Notes under the pieces: generated by a model
What the model saw: the letters and a program-made list of their open reading frames with translations, nothing else
Database searches by the model: none
What the model was told of the DNA's origin: nothing
Position numbers and translations under genes: made by a program
In this document: positions 27,475 through 36,673 of the stretch, in pieces
Layout of the letters: the number at the start of each line of letters is the position of its first letter
How positions within the stretch are numbered: position 1 is the first letter of the stretch
Origin: an uncultured Winogradskyella sp.
GTDB taxonomy: Bacteria > Bacteroidota > Bacteroidia > Flavobacteriales > Flavobacteriaceae
Direction of reading: 5' to 3'
Length of the DNA stretch: 64,000 nucleotides
NCBI RefSeq assembly: GCF_947495255.1
Contig: NZ_CANLYI010000002.1
Coordinates: 124,001 to 188,000 of the forward strand

Positions 27475-28641
27475 TTAGAAGCTATTCTTCCTATAGGCCT
27501 TAAACCAGCGCTCTGGTATTTCACCCTGTGTTGCAAGCACATAATCGGAGTGCATGCATGGTAATAACGTATGCTTTTTTAATTTATTATTAACATTTGG
27601 CAAAAAAGGAATTTCAATCCACCAACGACCTGTTTTTAAACTTTTATAAAAGATTAACTCATCGTCTTCTACCAATACATTATATTTCTGGTAATACTTT
27701 TCGTTATTAAACTCATCATCGTTAACACGACAATTAACACCTTCAATAAAATACCAAATCATCTGGGCTACTAACATTGAAGTTGCACTATCATTCTTTG
27801 AACCTTGATATTCATAGATTCCAAATGATGACACCTTATTACTTATACCAGCATATCTGCTTATAGCACAAATCTCTTTTCCTGAAAAACCGTTAGGAGA
27901 ATACTTTTGGTTATCACTTACTTCCGAAGCTCTAACAGCCTTTAAATCTACAGATACAATATGTGCATCTCGCAGCAAAGGCTCTACCTTATTAATGTTT
28001 CCTGAAATCTCACCCAAACGATAGGCCTCAAAGTACAACTTTTCTATGAGATCTATTTCCTCTTGAGAGTTAAAATAAGTTTGATATCCAATTGTTGCGT
28101 AGTTAAACAGATTGTAAGGTTCTTCTACAATCACTTTACCAACATAGCTATTATTCTTAATTGGCAAACTTGCATCGCCTAAATCGAAATTAGTATCCAC
28201 ACTAGCAATATTCACCATAGGCAACAAATCATCGTAAGCACGGTAATTTGCATAAGTCAAGTCCTGACTTCCTCCTAATACGATAGGAATGATTTTCTTT
28301 TCATACAAAACAGCAATGGCTGTTCTAATTGCAAAATAAGTATCTTCAACAGATTCTCCAGGCTCAATATCACCCAAATCGGCAAGCGTAGTATGCCAGT
28401 TACCTGGAAACAACGTGTAGAGTGTTTTACGTATAGTATCAAAATTAATTTGAGACCCTATATAGTTAACATCGTTTCGGTTTTCCTTAACGCCAATAAT
28501 GGCCATTTTCACACCTTCTAAATCTGGAATCCCATTTTGGCGCGAATGAATCTTAATTTTTTTTCCTAGTGATTGTTGCGCTGTTAGTTCATTGTGAGCC
28601 AAAACCGCATCTGATACAGGCGTGAGAAAATTAAAATTCAT
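27475..28641 (-). CDS. Arginase/formimidoylglutamase-fold protein with degenerate metal motifs
   Basis: A 388-residue member of the arginase/agmatinase/formimidoylglutamase superfamily by overall pattern (KMAIIGVKENRNDVNYIG, IIPIVLGGSQDLTYANY, NIASVDTNFDLGD, AHIVSVDLKAVRASEV). The Mn-binding motifs are altered. GGxHD is GGSQD (His to Gln), DxHxD is DTNFD (His to Asn), and SxDxD is SVDLKA (second Asp missing). A normal binuclear manganese site is therefore unlikely, and the protein is probably not a ureohydrolase. The gene is 6 bases downstream of topA and precedes gldK, an order I recall from other Flavobacteriaceae. A structural or regulatory role linked to gliding/T9SS is speculation. Confidence 0.75.
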   Translation of the reverse strand: MNFNFLTPVSDAVLAHNELTAQQSLGKKIKIHSRQNGIPDLEGVKMAIIGVKENRNDVNYIGSQINFDTIRKTLYTLFPGNWHTTLADLGDIEPGESVEDTYFAIRTAIAVLYEKKIIPIVLGGSQDLTYANYRAYDDLLPMVNIASVDTNFDLGDASLPIKNNSYVGKVIVEEPYNLFNYATIGYQTYFNSQEEIDLIEKLYFEAYRLGEISGNINKVEPLLRDAHIVSVDLKAVRASEVSDNQKYSPNGFSGKEICAISRYAGISNKVSSFGIYEYQGSKNDSATSMLVAQMIWYFIEGVNCRVNDDEFNNEKYYQKYNVLVEDDELIFYKSLKTGRWWIEIPFLPNVNNKLKKHTLLPCMHSDYVLATQGEIPERWFKAYRKNSF

Positions 28642-28647
28642 AGTATA

Positions 28648-31176
28648 TTACTTCTTTTTAGTCGTTGCTTTCTTTTTGGCTGTCGTTTTCTTTGTGGCTT
28701 TCTTTTTAGTAGCCTTCTTTTTAGGTGCATTTTTCTCGAGAATACCTAAAGCCTTTTCTAATGTCATTTTAGTAACATCTACTGTTTTAGCTAACTCTAC
28801 TTTTTGCTTACCTTTTATAATATTGTGTCTTCCCCATCTTGCTTTCTCAACTCTTACACCTTCATCTTCCCAATTATGGATGACCTTATCTATTTCTTTT
28901 TGAATCTTCTCTTCAATCAATGTTACAATGTCTTCTTCAGATAGATTATCCCAGTCATACTTTTTATTAACATTGATAAACATGTTATTCCATTTTATAA
29001 ATGGCCCAAATCTTCCTTTACCTTTAGTAACTTCTAAATCTTTATACATATATATAGGAGCATCTGCTAATTCTTTCTCCTTAATATACATAAGAGCTTC
29101 ATCCATCTCAACACTTAAAGGATCTACACCTTTTGGTAATGAAACAAATTTCTTACCGAACTTCACATAAGGTCCAAATCGTCCATTATTAACTTCAACC
29201 TCTTCATCTTTATAATGACCTAAAGCTTTTGGAAGCTTAAACAAGTCCATAGCTTCTTCAAAAGTTATAGAACCTAATTGTTGGTCTGGAGATAAACTTG
29301 CAAATTGAGATTCTTCCTCATCGTCTGGTGTACCTAATTGTACTAGAGGTCCAAATTTACCTAAACGAACTAAGACCGTTCGTCCTGTTTTTGGATCTAT
29401 ACCTAAAATACGTTCTCCAGATTCACGTTCTGCATTTTCTTGTACATCTTCAACTTGTGGGTGAAAACCTTTGTAGAAATCCTTCATCATTTCTCGCCAA
29501 TCTTCTTTTCCTTCAGCGATGTCATCAAACCTATCCTCTACTTTCGCAGTAAAATTGTAATCTAAGATACTTTCAAAATGCTTAACTAAAAACTCAGTCA
29601 CTATCATACCTATATCTGTAGGTACTAGTTTACCTTTATTTGAACCTGTTTGTTCGGAAAGCGTATTATCTTTTATTTTTTGACCTTCGAAAACTAATTG
29701 CTTATATTTTCTTTCGTCACCTTCATTTGTTCCTTTTTCAACATAATTTCTATTCTGAATTGTAGAAATTGTTGGAGCATAAGTAGACGGACGACCAATA
29801 CCTAACTCTTCTAATTGTTTTACCAACGACGCTTCTGTAAATCTTGAAGGTGGTCTAGTAAAACGTTCGGTAGCTGTGATATATTTATTTTGAAGTGCTT
29901 CACCAACTTTTAAATCTGGTAAAATACCTTCTTGCTCTGCATCTTCATCATCTGTTCCTTCTAAGTAAACTTTTAAAAAACCTTCAAAAGTGATGATTTC
30001 TCCATTTGCTGTAAATTGTTCGCTAATCTTATTTTTAGCATTAATCTGAATCTTTAGATTAGTACGTTCTAATTTAGCATCACTCATTTGAGACGCAATA
30101 GCACGTTTCCAGATTAAATCGTATAATCTTGCTTGATCACGTTCTGCGTTTACAGTATGGTTTGAAAAATCTGTAGGTCTTATCGCTTCGTGAGCTTCTT
30201 GTGCACCTTTTGATTTTCCTTTATAATTTTTTGGATTACTAAATTCTGAGCCATAAGCCGAAATGATTTCACTTTCTGCTCCTTTTTTAGCTTCATCAGA
30301 TAAGTTTACACTATCTGTTCTCATATAAGTAATAAGACCTGCCTCATACAAACGTTGTGCATTAGTCATGGTTCTACTCACAGAAAATCCTAATTTACGG
30401 GATGCTTCTTGTTGAAGCGTTGATGTCGTAAATGGTGCTGCTGGAGATTTCTTAGCTGGTTTCTTTTGTAAATCTGAAACTTCGTAAGTTGCTCCTATAT
30501 TATCGTTAAGAAATTTTAAGGCTTCTTTTTCTGAGTTAAAGTTCTTTGGTAATTTTGCTTTAAATGAATTTCCGTTTTCATTAGTAAATTCCGCATCTAC
30601 TCTATAAGATGCTTTAGCTTCAAAAGCCTGCACATCGCGCTCACGTTCTACTATTAAACGCACAGAAACAGATTGTACACGTCCTGCAGATAATCCTCCT
30701 TTTACTTTTCTCCATAAAACAGGAGATAACTCATAACCTACAATACGGTCTAAAACACGTCTTGCTTGTTGTGCATCTACTAAATTATAATCGATACTTC
30801 TAGGATTCTCAATTGCTTTCTTTATCGCAGTTTTTGTAATCTCATGAAAAACAATACGCTTCGTTTTTTCTTTATCTAACTTTAAAGTCTCAGCTAAATG
30901 CCAAGCAATTGCCTCTCCTTCTCGATCCTCATCACTCGCTAGCCAAACAACGTCTGCTTTCTTTGCTAATTCTTTCAGCTTTTTAACAACATCTTTCTTG
31001 TCTTTTGATACTTGATACTTTGGCATAAAATCACCTTCAACATCAACACCTAACTCCTTAGATGGTAAATCTGCAATGTGTCCAAAACTGGACGCCACTT
31101 TATAGTCTTTTCCTAAAAACTTTTCAATGGTTTTAGCCTTTGCAGGTGACTCAACAATAACTAGATTCTTCGACAT
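28648..31176 (-). CDS. topA: DNA topoisomerase I
   Basis: An 842-residue type IA topoisomerase. The Toprim domain has LVIVESPAKAKTIEKFLG (catalytic Glu9) and LASDEDREGEAIAWH. The active-site Tyr284 is in GLITYMRTDSVNLS. The domain order is normal. The C-terminus carries topoisomerase C-repeat units without clear Cys4 zinc fingers (GRFGPYVKFGKKF, GRFGPFIKWNN) and ends in a Lys/Ala-rich tail of about 35 residues, as in many Bacteroidota TopA proteins. It relaxes negative supercoils. A -7-like TACATTTG (31203-31196) lies 20 bases upstream. Confidence 0.97.
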   Translation of the reverse strand: MSKNLVIVESPAKAKTIEKFLGKDYKVASSFGHIADLPSKELGVDVEGDFMPKYQVSKDKKDVVKKLKELAKKADVVWLASDEDREGEAIAWHLAETLKLDKEKTKRIVFHEITKTAIKKAIENPRSIDYNLVDAQQARRVLDRIVGYELSPVLWRKVKGGLSAGRVQSVSVRLIVERERDVQAFEAKASYRVDAEFTNENGNSFKAKLPKNFNSEKEALKFLNDNIGATYEVSDLQKKPAKKSPAAPFTTSTLQQEASRKLGFSVSRTMTNAQRLYEAGLITYMRTDSVNLSDEAKKGAESEIISAYGSEFSNPKNYKGKSKGAQEAHEAIRPTDFSNHTVNAERDQARLYDLIWKRAIASQMSDAKLERTNLKIQINAKNKISEQFTANGEIITFEGFLKVYLEGTDDEDAEQEGILPDLKVGEALQNKYITATERFTRPPSRFTEASLVKQLEELGIGRPSTYAPTISTIQNRNYVEKGTNEGDERKYKQLVFEGQKIKDNTLSEQTGSNKGKLVPTDIGMIVTEFLVKHFESILDYNFTAKVEDRFDDIAEGKEDWREMMKDFYKGFHPQVEDVQENAERESGERILGIDPKTGRTVLVRLGKFGPLVQLGTPDDEEESQFASLSPDQQLGSITFEEAMDLFKLPKALGHYKDEEVEVNNGRFGPYVKFGKKFVSLPKGVDPLSVEMDEALMYIKEKELADAPIYMYKDLEVTKGKGRFGPFIKWNNMFINVNKKYDWDNLSEEDIVTLIEEKIQKEIDKVIHNWEDEGVRVEKARWGRHNIIKGKQKVELAKTVDVTKMTLEKALGILEKNAPKKKATKKKATKKTTAKKKATTKKK

Positions 31177-31285
31177 TCTTAAAATTTTGCGTTTACAAAT
31201 GTATGTGAAAATTAAGATACAATCCTAATTTGGTCGTAAATAGCATGCATTTTAACGTAGTTTTTCCACTACTAAAAACAGAAAA

Positions 31286-31306
31286 AGCCTTACGTTTTGT
31301 AAGGCT
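31286..31306 (-). terminator. Terminator after the 143-residue lipoprotein gene
   Basis: An 8-bp perfect stem (AGCCTTAC / GTAAGGCT) with a 5-base loop, flanked by an A-run (31282-31286) that reads as T on the minus strand. It separates the lipoprotein gene from topA. Confidence 0.75.
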
Positions 31307-31330
31307 TTCACAGTTTATAAAAATTTATAA

Positions 31331-31762
31331 TTAATAAGAATAGAGCAATGGTTCTGCTAATCCTTCAATGTTTAATAGTACTTCATTTAGACCTTCTACT
31401 CTTAAAGGTGTCAAATCAAAATATTCTTGTTTACTTAAAAAGGCTAAACAAACTTCGTTATTAAAAAGTGATAATTTTAAATAACGTTGAGGCGGCAATG
31501 ATTCTGCAACAGCTTCAGAATCGATTAACGTCATCACCCAATTAGCACTGTCGCATCCACTCGATAATATAGTTATAATAACACAATCACCATCGATAAT
31601 AGCTTCATCAATTGTTTGAGACTCCGCATCTTCATAAGCAGTAGTATCAATTTCTATCTCTAAGCCACATGACATTTCGGTAAAAGTATTTTCATCTTCG
31701 CATTGCGTATTTAAAAACAACAAGCAAATCAATGAAAACATAAAGAGTTTACTTAATTTCAT
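31331..31762 (-). CDS. Small hypothetical lipoprotein
   Basis: A 143-residue protein with an N-terminal signal and lipobox-like end (LICLLFLNTQC, Cys21), so it is probably an outer-membrane lipoprotein. The mature part is acidic with several Cys (SCGLEIEID, DGDCVIITILSSGCDSANW). I do not recognise a named domain. It lies 44 bases downstream of the multi-pass membrane protein on the same strand and ends at a strong terminator, so the two may form a unit. Confidence 0.75.
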   Translation of the reverse strand: MKLSKLFMFSLICLLFLNTQCEDENTFTEMSCGLEIEIDTTAYEDAESQTIDEAIIDGDCVIITILSSGCDSANWVMTLIDSEAVAESLPPQRYLKLSLFNNEVCLAFLSKQEYFDLTPLRVEGLNEVLLNIEGLAEPLLYSY

Positions 31763-31806
31763 AAGACTATTTATTAATTAGATGCAAAACACATTAAATG
31801 GTTGCG

Positions 31807-32592
31807 TTAAAATCTAGAATTCTCTGAAATCCGAGGCGTTCCGTCTTCATCTTCAAAACCAATAACGTCTTTATAAATAAAATAAGGAGGTAAATAGCTA
31901 AACGAAGATGTAACATATACACCTACAAAACACATCATAAAACCAACAATACCTGCTAAAAGTCCAGAAACAAAAAGCAACCCAAAAGAAATTAACCACT
32001 TCTTATTCCCTAAATCAAATGCCATTTTTACAATATCTGAGTTAGACATATCTGGATTAAATGCATAAATAGTAATAACAAATGATAACGGAACAAATGC
32101 GTATATAATAGGTAAACCACAAAGCAAAAAAGCTCCTAAAATTATACCACTATATGCCAAGCCTAATTTTATAGTTTTACCTAAATAAGGTTTCTTAAAG
32201 AAATAAAAGTAATCTTCACTCCCCATTTGCTCTAAATCTTTAAGCTTACAAATTCTGTAAAATGCAGCTTTAAGACCAAGACCTATTGTACTCATAGCTA
32301 TAATCATAATTATATATACAACTCCCATCATGACTCCAAACATTGGTCCAATTTGTGGTTGTCCTGAACTATAAGGATCATAAGTACTTGTATAAACATC
32401 CATAAAACCAGATAAAAATAATGGTATATAAATAATCATAACAAATGGCATAGCCAAAACCATATTTAGCAGTAAAACAACTAAGCCTTGTACCCAAACT
32501 TTTTTGAATAATTCTATAGATTGATTAAATATAGTACCAAAATCTAATGCTTTTGCATCTTCAATACGACGTTTCATTTCAATGGTTTTCAT
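31807..32592 (-). CDS. Multi-pass membrane protein of unknown function
   Basis: A 261-residue protein with a charged N-terminus (MKTIEMKRRIEDAKALDFG) and about five hydrophobic segments (VWVQGLVVLLLNMVLAMPFV, MFGVMMGVVYIIMIIAMST, LGLAYSGIILGAFLLCG, IIYAFVPLSFVITIYAF, WLISFGLLFVSGLLAGIVGF). The phrase DFGTIFNQSIELFKKVW is typical of small glycerophosphoryl-diester-phosphodiesterase-membrane-like or DUF4013-like proteins, but I cannot assign a family with certainty. It is divergent from miaB. Confidence 0.75.
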   Translation of the reverse strand: MKTIEMKRRIEDAKALDFGTIFNQSIELFKKVWVQGLVVLLLNMVLAMPFVMIIYIPLFLSGFMDVYTSTYDPYSSGQPQIGPMFGVMMGVVYIIMIIAMSTIGLGLKAAFYRICKLKDLEQMGSEDYFYFFKKPYLGKTIKLGLAYSGIILGAFLLCGLPIIYAFVPLSFVITIYAFNPDMSNSDIVKMAFDLGNKKWLISFGLLFVSGLLAGIVGFMMCFVGVYVTSSFSYLPPYFIYKDVIGFEDEDGTPRISENSRF

Positions 32593-32742
32593 CTTTTAAT
32601 TAATTTGGTTAGTACTTCAAAAGAAATCTATTTTTTGCAATAATTCAAGAAAAAAACTATTCTAAATAGAATTCAATTAATCAATTCTTTAGTATCAATT
32701 CCATTTACCATCAAAAACATTAACGATTTTATAACTGCCACT

Positions 32743-32774
32743 TTGTCAGAATCGATAAAATAATATTATCTTTG
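32743..32774 (+). promoter_or_regulatory. Promoter of miaB (Bacteroidota type)
   Basis: TTG (32743-32745), a 21-base spacer and TATCTTTG (32767-32774) match the consensus. Transcription should start near 32781. This excludes the upstream ATG at 32772, which lies inside the -7 box, and supports the ATG at 32811. Confidence 0.6.
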
Positions 32775-32810
32775 CATGCTTATTGCAATTTGCAGTATTC
32801 ACTACAACTG

Positions 32811-34256
32811 ATGGAAAAAATTATAGACGAAAAAAAACAAGGAGAAACCTTAATTTTAAATAATAAGGAAGGAAACAAACGTAAATTATTCATTGAAAGT
32901 TATGGCTGCGCTATGAATTTTAGTGATAGTGAAATTGTAGCTTCAATTCTTTCCGAACAAGGTTTTAACACCACTCAAAAACTAGAAGAAGCAGACCTTG
33001 TTTTAGTAAATACATGCTCAATTAGAGATAAAGCGGAACAAACAGTTAGAAAACGTTTACAACAATATAATGCTGTAAAACGTATCAACCCAAAAATGAA
33101 AGTTGGTGTTTTAGGTTGCATGGCAGAACGCTTAAAAACTAAATTTTTAGAAGAAGAAAAAATTGTAGATTTAGTTGTTGGTCCGGATGCATATAAAGAT
33201 TTACCTAATCTACTTGCTGAAGTTGATGAAGGTAGAGATGCTATAAACGTTATATTATCTAAAGAAGAAACTTATGGTGATATTTCGCCAGTAAGATTAA
33301 ATACAAATGGTGTTACAGCTTTTGTGTCTATTACTCGAGGCTGTGATAATATGTGTACCTTCTGTGTTGTTCCTTTTACAAGAGGACGAGAACGCAGTAG
33401 AGATCCACAAAGTATTATTGAAGAAGTAAATGATTTATGGTCTAATGGCTTCAAAGAAATTACGCTATTGGGTCAAAATGTAGATAGCTACCTGTGGTAT
33501 GGAGGCGGTTTAAAGAAAGATTTTGAAAACGCTTCTGATTTACAAAAAGCAACCGCTGTAAATTTCGCTAATCTTTTAGAGCTATGTGCTAAAGCACAAC
33601 CTAAAATGCGTATTCGTTTTTCTACATCTAATCCGCAAGATTTCACTTTAGATGTTATTGAAACCATGGCGAAATATGATAATATTTGTAACCATATTCA
33701 TTTACCTGTACAAAGTGGAAGCGACCGTATTTTAAAAGAAATGAATCGTTTGCATACACGCGAAGAATACTTTGAGCTTATTGATAACATAAAACGTATT
33801 ATACCAGAATGTTCAATTAGTGTGGATTTAATTGCTGGTTTCCCTACGGAAACAGAAGAAGATCACCAAGACACATTGAGCTTAATGAACTATGTTCAAT
33901 ACAATTTTGGATATATGTTTACCTATTCTGAAAGACCTGGAACATTAGCTGGTCGTAAAATGGAAGATGACGTACCAGAGGCTGTAAAAAAGCGTCGTTT
34001 AAGCGAAATCATTCTTTTAGAGCGTAAGTATAGCGAAATTAAAACACGTCAACATCTTAATAAAACAGTAGAAGTTTTAATTGAAAAGGCTTCTAAAAAA
34101 TCAGACGAGCAATGGTCTGGCAGAACCTCTGACAATACAGTTGCTGTTTTCCCAAAGGAAAATTACAAAATTGGTGATTTAGTAAATGTACTTATCACAG
34201 ATTGCACAAGCGCAACACTTATTGGTGAAGCAGTTAGTTATTCTAAACATAATTAA
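32811..34256 (+). CDS. miaB: tRNA-2-methylthio-N6-dimethylallyladenosine synthase MiaB
   Basis: A radical-SAM methylthiotransferase of 481 residues from ATG 32811. The UPF0004 domain carries the second cluster ligands Cys33 (ESYGCAMN), Cys69 (VNTCSIRD) and Cys103 (LGCMAER). The radical-SAM CxxxCxxC is Cys178/182/185 in [15 protein letters not shown]-terminal TRAM domain follows. It converts i6A37 to ms2i6A37 in tRNAs reading UNN codons. It is first in a long plus-strand gene run and has a good promoter just upstream. Confidence 0.96.
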   Translation: MEKIIDEKKQGETLILNNKEGNKRKLFIESYGCAMNFSDSEIVASILSEQGFNTTQKLEEADLVLVNTCSIRDKAEQTVRKRLQQYNAVKRINPKMKVGVLGCMAERLKTKFLEEEKIVDLVVGPDAYKDLPNLLAEVDEGRDAINVILSKEETYGDISPVRLNTNGVTAFVSITRGCDNMCTFCVVPFTRGRERSRDPQSIIEEVNDLWSNGFKEITLLGQNVDSYLWYGGGLKKDFENASDLQKATAVNFANLLELCAKAQPKMRIRFSTSNPQDFTLDVIETMAKYDNICNHIHLPVQSGSDRILKEMNRLHTREEYFELIDNIKRIIPECSISVDLIAGFPTETEEDHQDTLSLMNYVQYNFGYMFTYSERPGTLAGRKMEDDVPEAVKKRRLSEIILLERKYSEIKTRQHLNKTVEVLIEKASKKSDEQWSGRTSDNTVAVFPKENYKIGDLVNVLITDCTSATLIGEAVSYSKHN

Positions 34257-34257
34257 T

Positions 34258-35112
34258 ATGAAATATCTTCCACATTTATTATTGGCTTTATTTATTTTTT
34301 CTTGTAACCCTAATGATAATCAAGAAACAGAACAAACAAACACCCTAATTATAAAGGAAATAATAGATATTGGAGAAAACTATGAACGTCATTTTTATTT
34401 CGATTCAAACGGTAAATTAGATTCTATCACAGATACCAACGCCATACCTGAATATAATAATATTCTTTCAAAATTTGAATATTCAAATGACAATACACTA
34501 ATTAGTGCTTATCATACGGCTGGCACAGAAGAAGTATTTTCTAATCTTAGCTATGTTAATTCTAATATTTCAAATTACGACTATATAACTTTAGGATCTA
34601 GTACAGATACACCAGTAAACATTAGTGAAGCATTTGTTAATTACACTATTGATGGTAGTTTTGCAACTGAAAGCGAAGACATTAACGTTGAATTAACCTT
34701 TATCTCAAATAATTTAGAGTACTTATCACAAAGAAAAAGAACATTAGACAATACTTCTAATTCCACTTGGTATTTAGTGGATTATGAATACGATAACAAC
34801 TTTAATATAATTTCAAGTCATACTACAGTAAATTATGGCTCTCAAGCTGATTATTATAGTACACGTGTTTACGATGAAAAAACAAATCCAATAGCAGAAT
34901 CCATGACTAATTATCGATTAGCTCTCTATTTTTTGGATGACAATAATCTTGTTGATATGTCAACAAATAATGTGATAAGTAAAACTAATAGCCAAAATGT
35001 TACCAGTATTTATAATTACACATACAATAATGATAATTATCCTATGTCTGCAACCATAACAAACACAACAACTAACGAAGTAACAAATACTTTAAGTTAT
35101 ATCTATTACTAA
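34258..35112 (+). CDS. Hypothetical lipoprotein with YD-like repeats
   Basis: ATG 34258, one base after the miaB stop, gives 284 residues. The longer frame into miaB is unlikely. The signal ends in a lipobox (LALFIFSCNPND), so it is probably lipid-anchored. The mature part has repeated Tyr/Asn/Asp-rich strands such as FYFDSNGKLDSIT, FEYSNDNTLIS, YEYDNNFNIISSH and YTYNNDNYPMSAT, resembling YD/RHS-like beta-strand repeats found in many flavobacterial surface lipoproteins. The function is unknown. Its stop overlaps the start of the sigma-54 activator by one base (TAATG). Confidence 0.78.
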   Translation: MKYLPHLLLALFIFSCNPNDNQETEQTNTLIIKEIIDIGENYERHFYFDSNGKLDSITDTNAIPEYNNILSKFEYSNDNTLISAYHTAGTEEVFSNLSYVNSNISNYDYITLGSSTDTPVNISEAFVNYTIDGSFATESEDINVELTFISNNLEYLSQRKRTLDNTSNSTWYLVDYEYDNNFNIISSHTTVNYGSQADYYSTRVYDEKTNPIAESMTNYRLALYFLDDNNLVDMSTNNVISKTNSQNVTSIYNYTYNNDNYPMSATITNTTTNEVTNTLSYIYY

Positions 35113-36377
35113 TGGAATCTATTCAAGCCATAAAACAACGCTTCGGCATTATAGGAAATGACCCTAAACTAAACCGTGCTATAGAAAAAGCGATACAAGT
35201 TGCACCTACTGATATTTCTGTATTAGTAACAGGAGAAAGTGGTGTTGGTAAAGAGAGTATTCCTAAAATAATACATCAACTATCACACAGAAAACACGGT
35301 AAATATATCGCAGTTAACTGTGGTGCAATACCAGAAGGCACCATTGATAGTGAGTTATTCGGACACGAAAAAGGCGCTTTTACAGGTGCAACATCTACAC
35401 GATCTGGTTATTTTGAGGTTGCTGATGGTGGAACAATTTTTTTAGATGAAGTTGGTGAGTTACCACTTACAACACAAGTGAGATTATTGCGTGTTTTAGA
35501 AAATGGCGAATTTATAAAAGTAGGTTCTAGTAAGGTTCAACAAACAAATGTTAGGATAGTAGCAGCTACAAACGTCAATATGTTTGAAGCTATTAAAAAA
35601 GAGAAATTCAGAGAAGATTTATATTATAGATTAAGTACAGTAGAAATTAACCTACCTCCTCTTAGAGAACGTAAAGAAGATATTCATTTATTGTTTAGAA
35701 AATTTGCCAGTGATTTTGCATTAAAGTACAAAATGCCTACTGTTAAATTAACAGATGATGCCGTTAATCTACTTACAAAATACCGTTGGAATGGTAATAT
35801 TAGGCAGCTTCGTAATGTTGCTGAACAAGTTTCGGTTTTAGAACAAAATAGAACTATAAATGGTTTAACAATTCAAAATTACCTACCAAGTACAGGTAGT
35901 AATTTACCAGCCGTAGTAAATAGAACAAAATCCGAAAGTGATTTTAGCAGTGAACGCGAGATTTTATACAAAGTTTTATTTGATATGAAGAGTGATCTTA
36001 ATGATTTAAAGAAACTAACTATGGAACTGATGAAAACCGGAAGCGCTTCTGATGTTAAAAAAGATAATGAGCATTTAATTCAAAAAATTTACGGTGAAGA
36101 AAAAGATGAGGAATTTGAACCTTCAATAGAAGATTTAGGCGTTTTATCAATTCCTGCTCATGCAGAAGAAACCGAAGACATCATCACAGATACTGACGAC
36201 AAATATCATTTTGCAGAAGAAATTGAAGAAGAGGAAACACTATCTTTACATGATAAGGAATTAGAATTGATTAAAAAATCTTTAGAACGTCATAGCGGAA
36301 AGCGTAAATTAGCTGCGGCAGAATTGGGCATTAGTGAACGAACGTTATACCGAAAAATTAAACAGTTTGATCTTTAA
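35112..36377 (+). CDS. Sigma-54-dependent transcriptional activator without receiver domain
   Basis: A 421-residue AAA+ bacterial enhancer-binding protein. The ATPase has Walker A GESGVGKE (41-48), the sigma-54-contacting loop GAFTGA (88-93), Walker B GTIFLDEVGE (107-116) and an arginine-finger region. A variable acidic linker follows (about 270-375), then a Fis-type helix-turn-helix at the very C-terminus (KRKLAAAELGISERTLYRKI). There is no N-terminal receiver, GAF or PAS domain; the ATPase starts at about residue 11. Activity must therefore be set by expression or a partner. It sits in an envelope-biogenesis gene run. Targets are unknown. Confidence 0.93.
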   Translation: MESIQAIKQRFGIIGNDPKLNRAIEKAIQVAPTDISVLVTGESGVGKESIPKIIHQLSHRKHGKYIAVNCGAIPEGTIDSELFGHEKGAFTGATSTRSGYFEVADGGTIFLDEVGELPLTTQVRLLRVLENGEFIKVGSSKVQQTNVRIVAATNVNMFEAIKKEKFREDLYYRLSTVEINLPPLRERKEDIHLLFRKFASDFALKYKMPTVKLTDDAVNLLTKYRWNGNIRQLRNVAEQVSVLEQNRTINGLTIQNYLPSTGSNLPAVVNRTKSESDFSSEREILYKVLFDMKSDLNDLKKLTMELMKTGSASDVKKDNEHLIQKIYGEEKDEEFEPSIEDLGVLSIPAHAEETEDIITDTDDKYHFAEEIEEEETLSLHDKELELIKKSLERHSGKRKLAAAELGISERTLYRKIKQFDL

Positions 36378-36390
36378 GATAAGTTTATGA

Positions 36391-36440
36391 AATCAACTAT
36401 AAGAAAATATACATTTTATAGTTTGTAGTATTAGTTGATT
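36391..36440 (+). repeat. Nested inverted repeat between activator and small ORF
   Basis: The outer arms AATCAACTA (36391-36399) and TAGTTGATT (36432-36440) are perfect inverses. Inside, ACTATAA and TTATAGT can form an alternative pairing that shares bases with the outer left arm. No T-run follows, so it is not a simple terminator. Confidence 0.4.
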
Positions 36441-36475
36441 CCATGAGACCTTTAAAAATAAATAGAAATTAACGA

Positions 36476-36673
36476 ATGAAAGCTGTAGAAATATTTATGA
36501 TTCGTAAGTCGTTTACTAGAAATAGCTCCGAAGCGATTAGACAAGAAGCTGAAGACATGATAAATGAAAAGCATTACAAAGGTTACAGACTTATCAATGT
36601 AGATTTTGATGTTGCTGATAATGCTGGCTATATTTATGCCTTTATAACCATGAAAAAACCTAATTCGTATTAA
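36476..36673 (+). CDS. Small hypothetical protein (65 residues)
   Basis: A 65-residue protein with a basic, Ser-rich start (MIRKSFTRNSSEAIRQEAED) and a C-terminal half that reads as a small alpha/beta fold (YKGYRLINVDFDVADNAGYIYAFITMKK). No signal peptide or named domain is recognised. The stop at 36673 abuts the lptE ATG at 36674, which argues for a real, translationally coupled gene. An internal ATG at residue 8 is a possible start. Confidence 0.65.
   Translation: MKAVEIFMIRKSFTRNSSEAIRQEAEDMINEKHYKGYRLINVDFDVADNAGYIYAFITMKKPNSY

Noticed and set aside
27333..27542. 69-residue minus-strand frame between gldK and the arginase-like gene
   Set aside because: It overlaps the 3' end of the arginase-like gene in another frame, has Lys/Asn-rich non-conserved content and covers the gldK promoter.
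32772..32810. Upstream ATG of miaB
   Set aside because: It overlaps the -7 promoter element; the ATG at 32811 lies downstream of the predicted transcription start.
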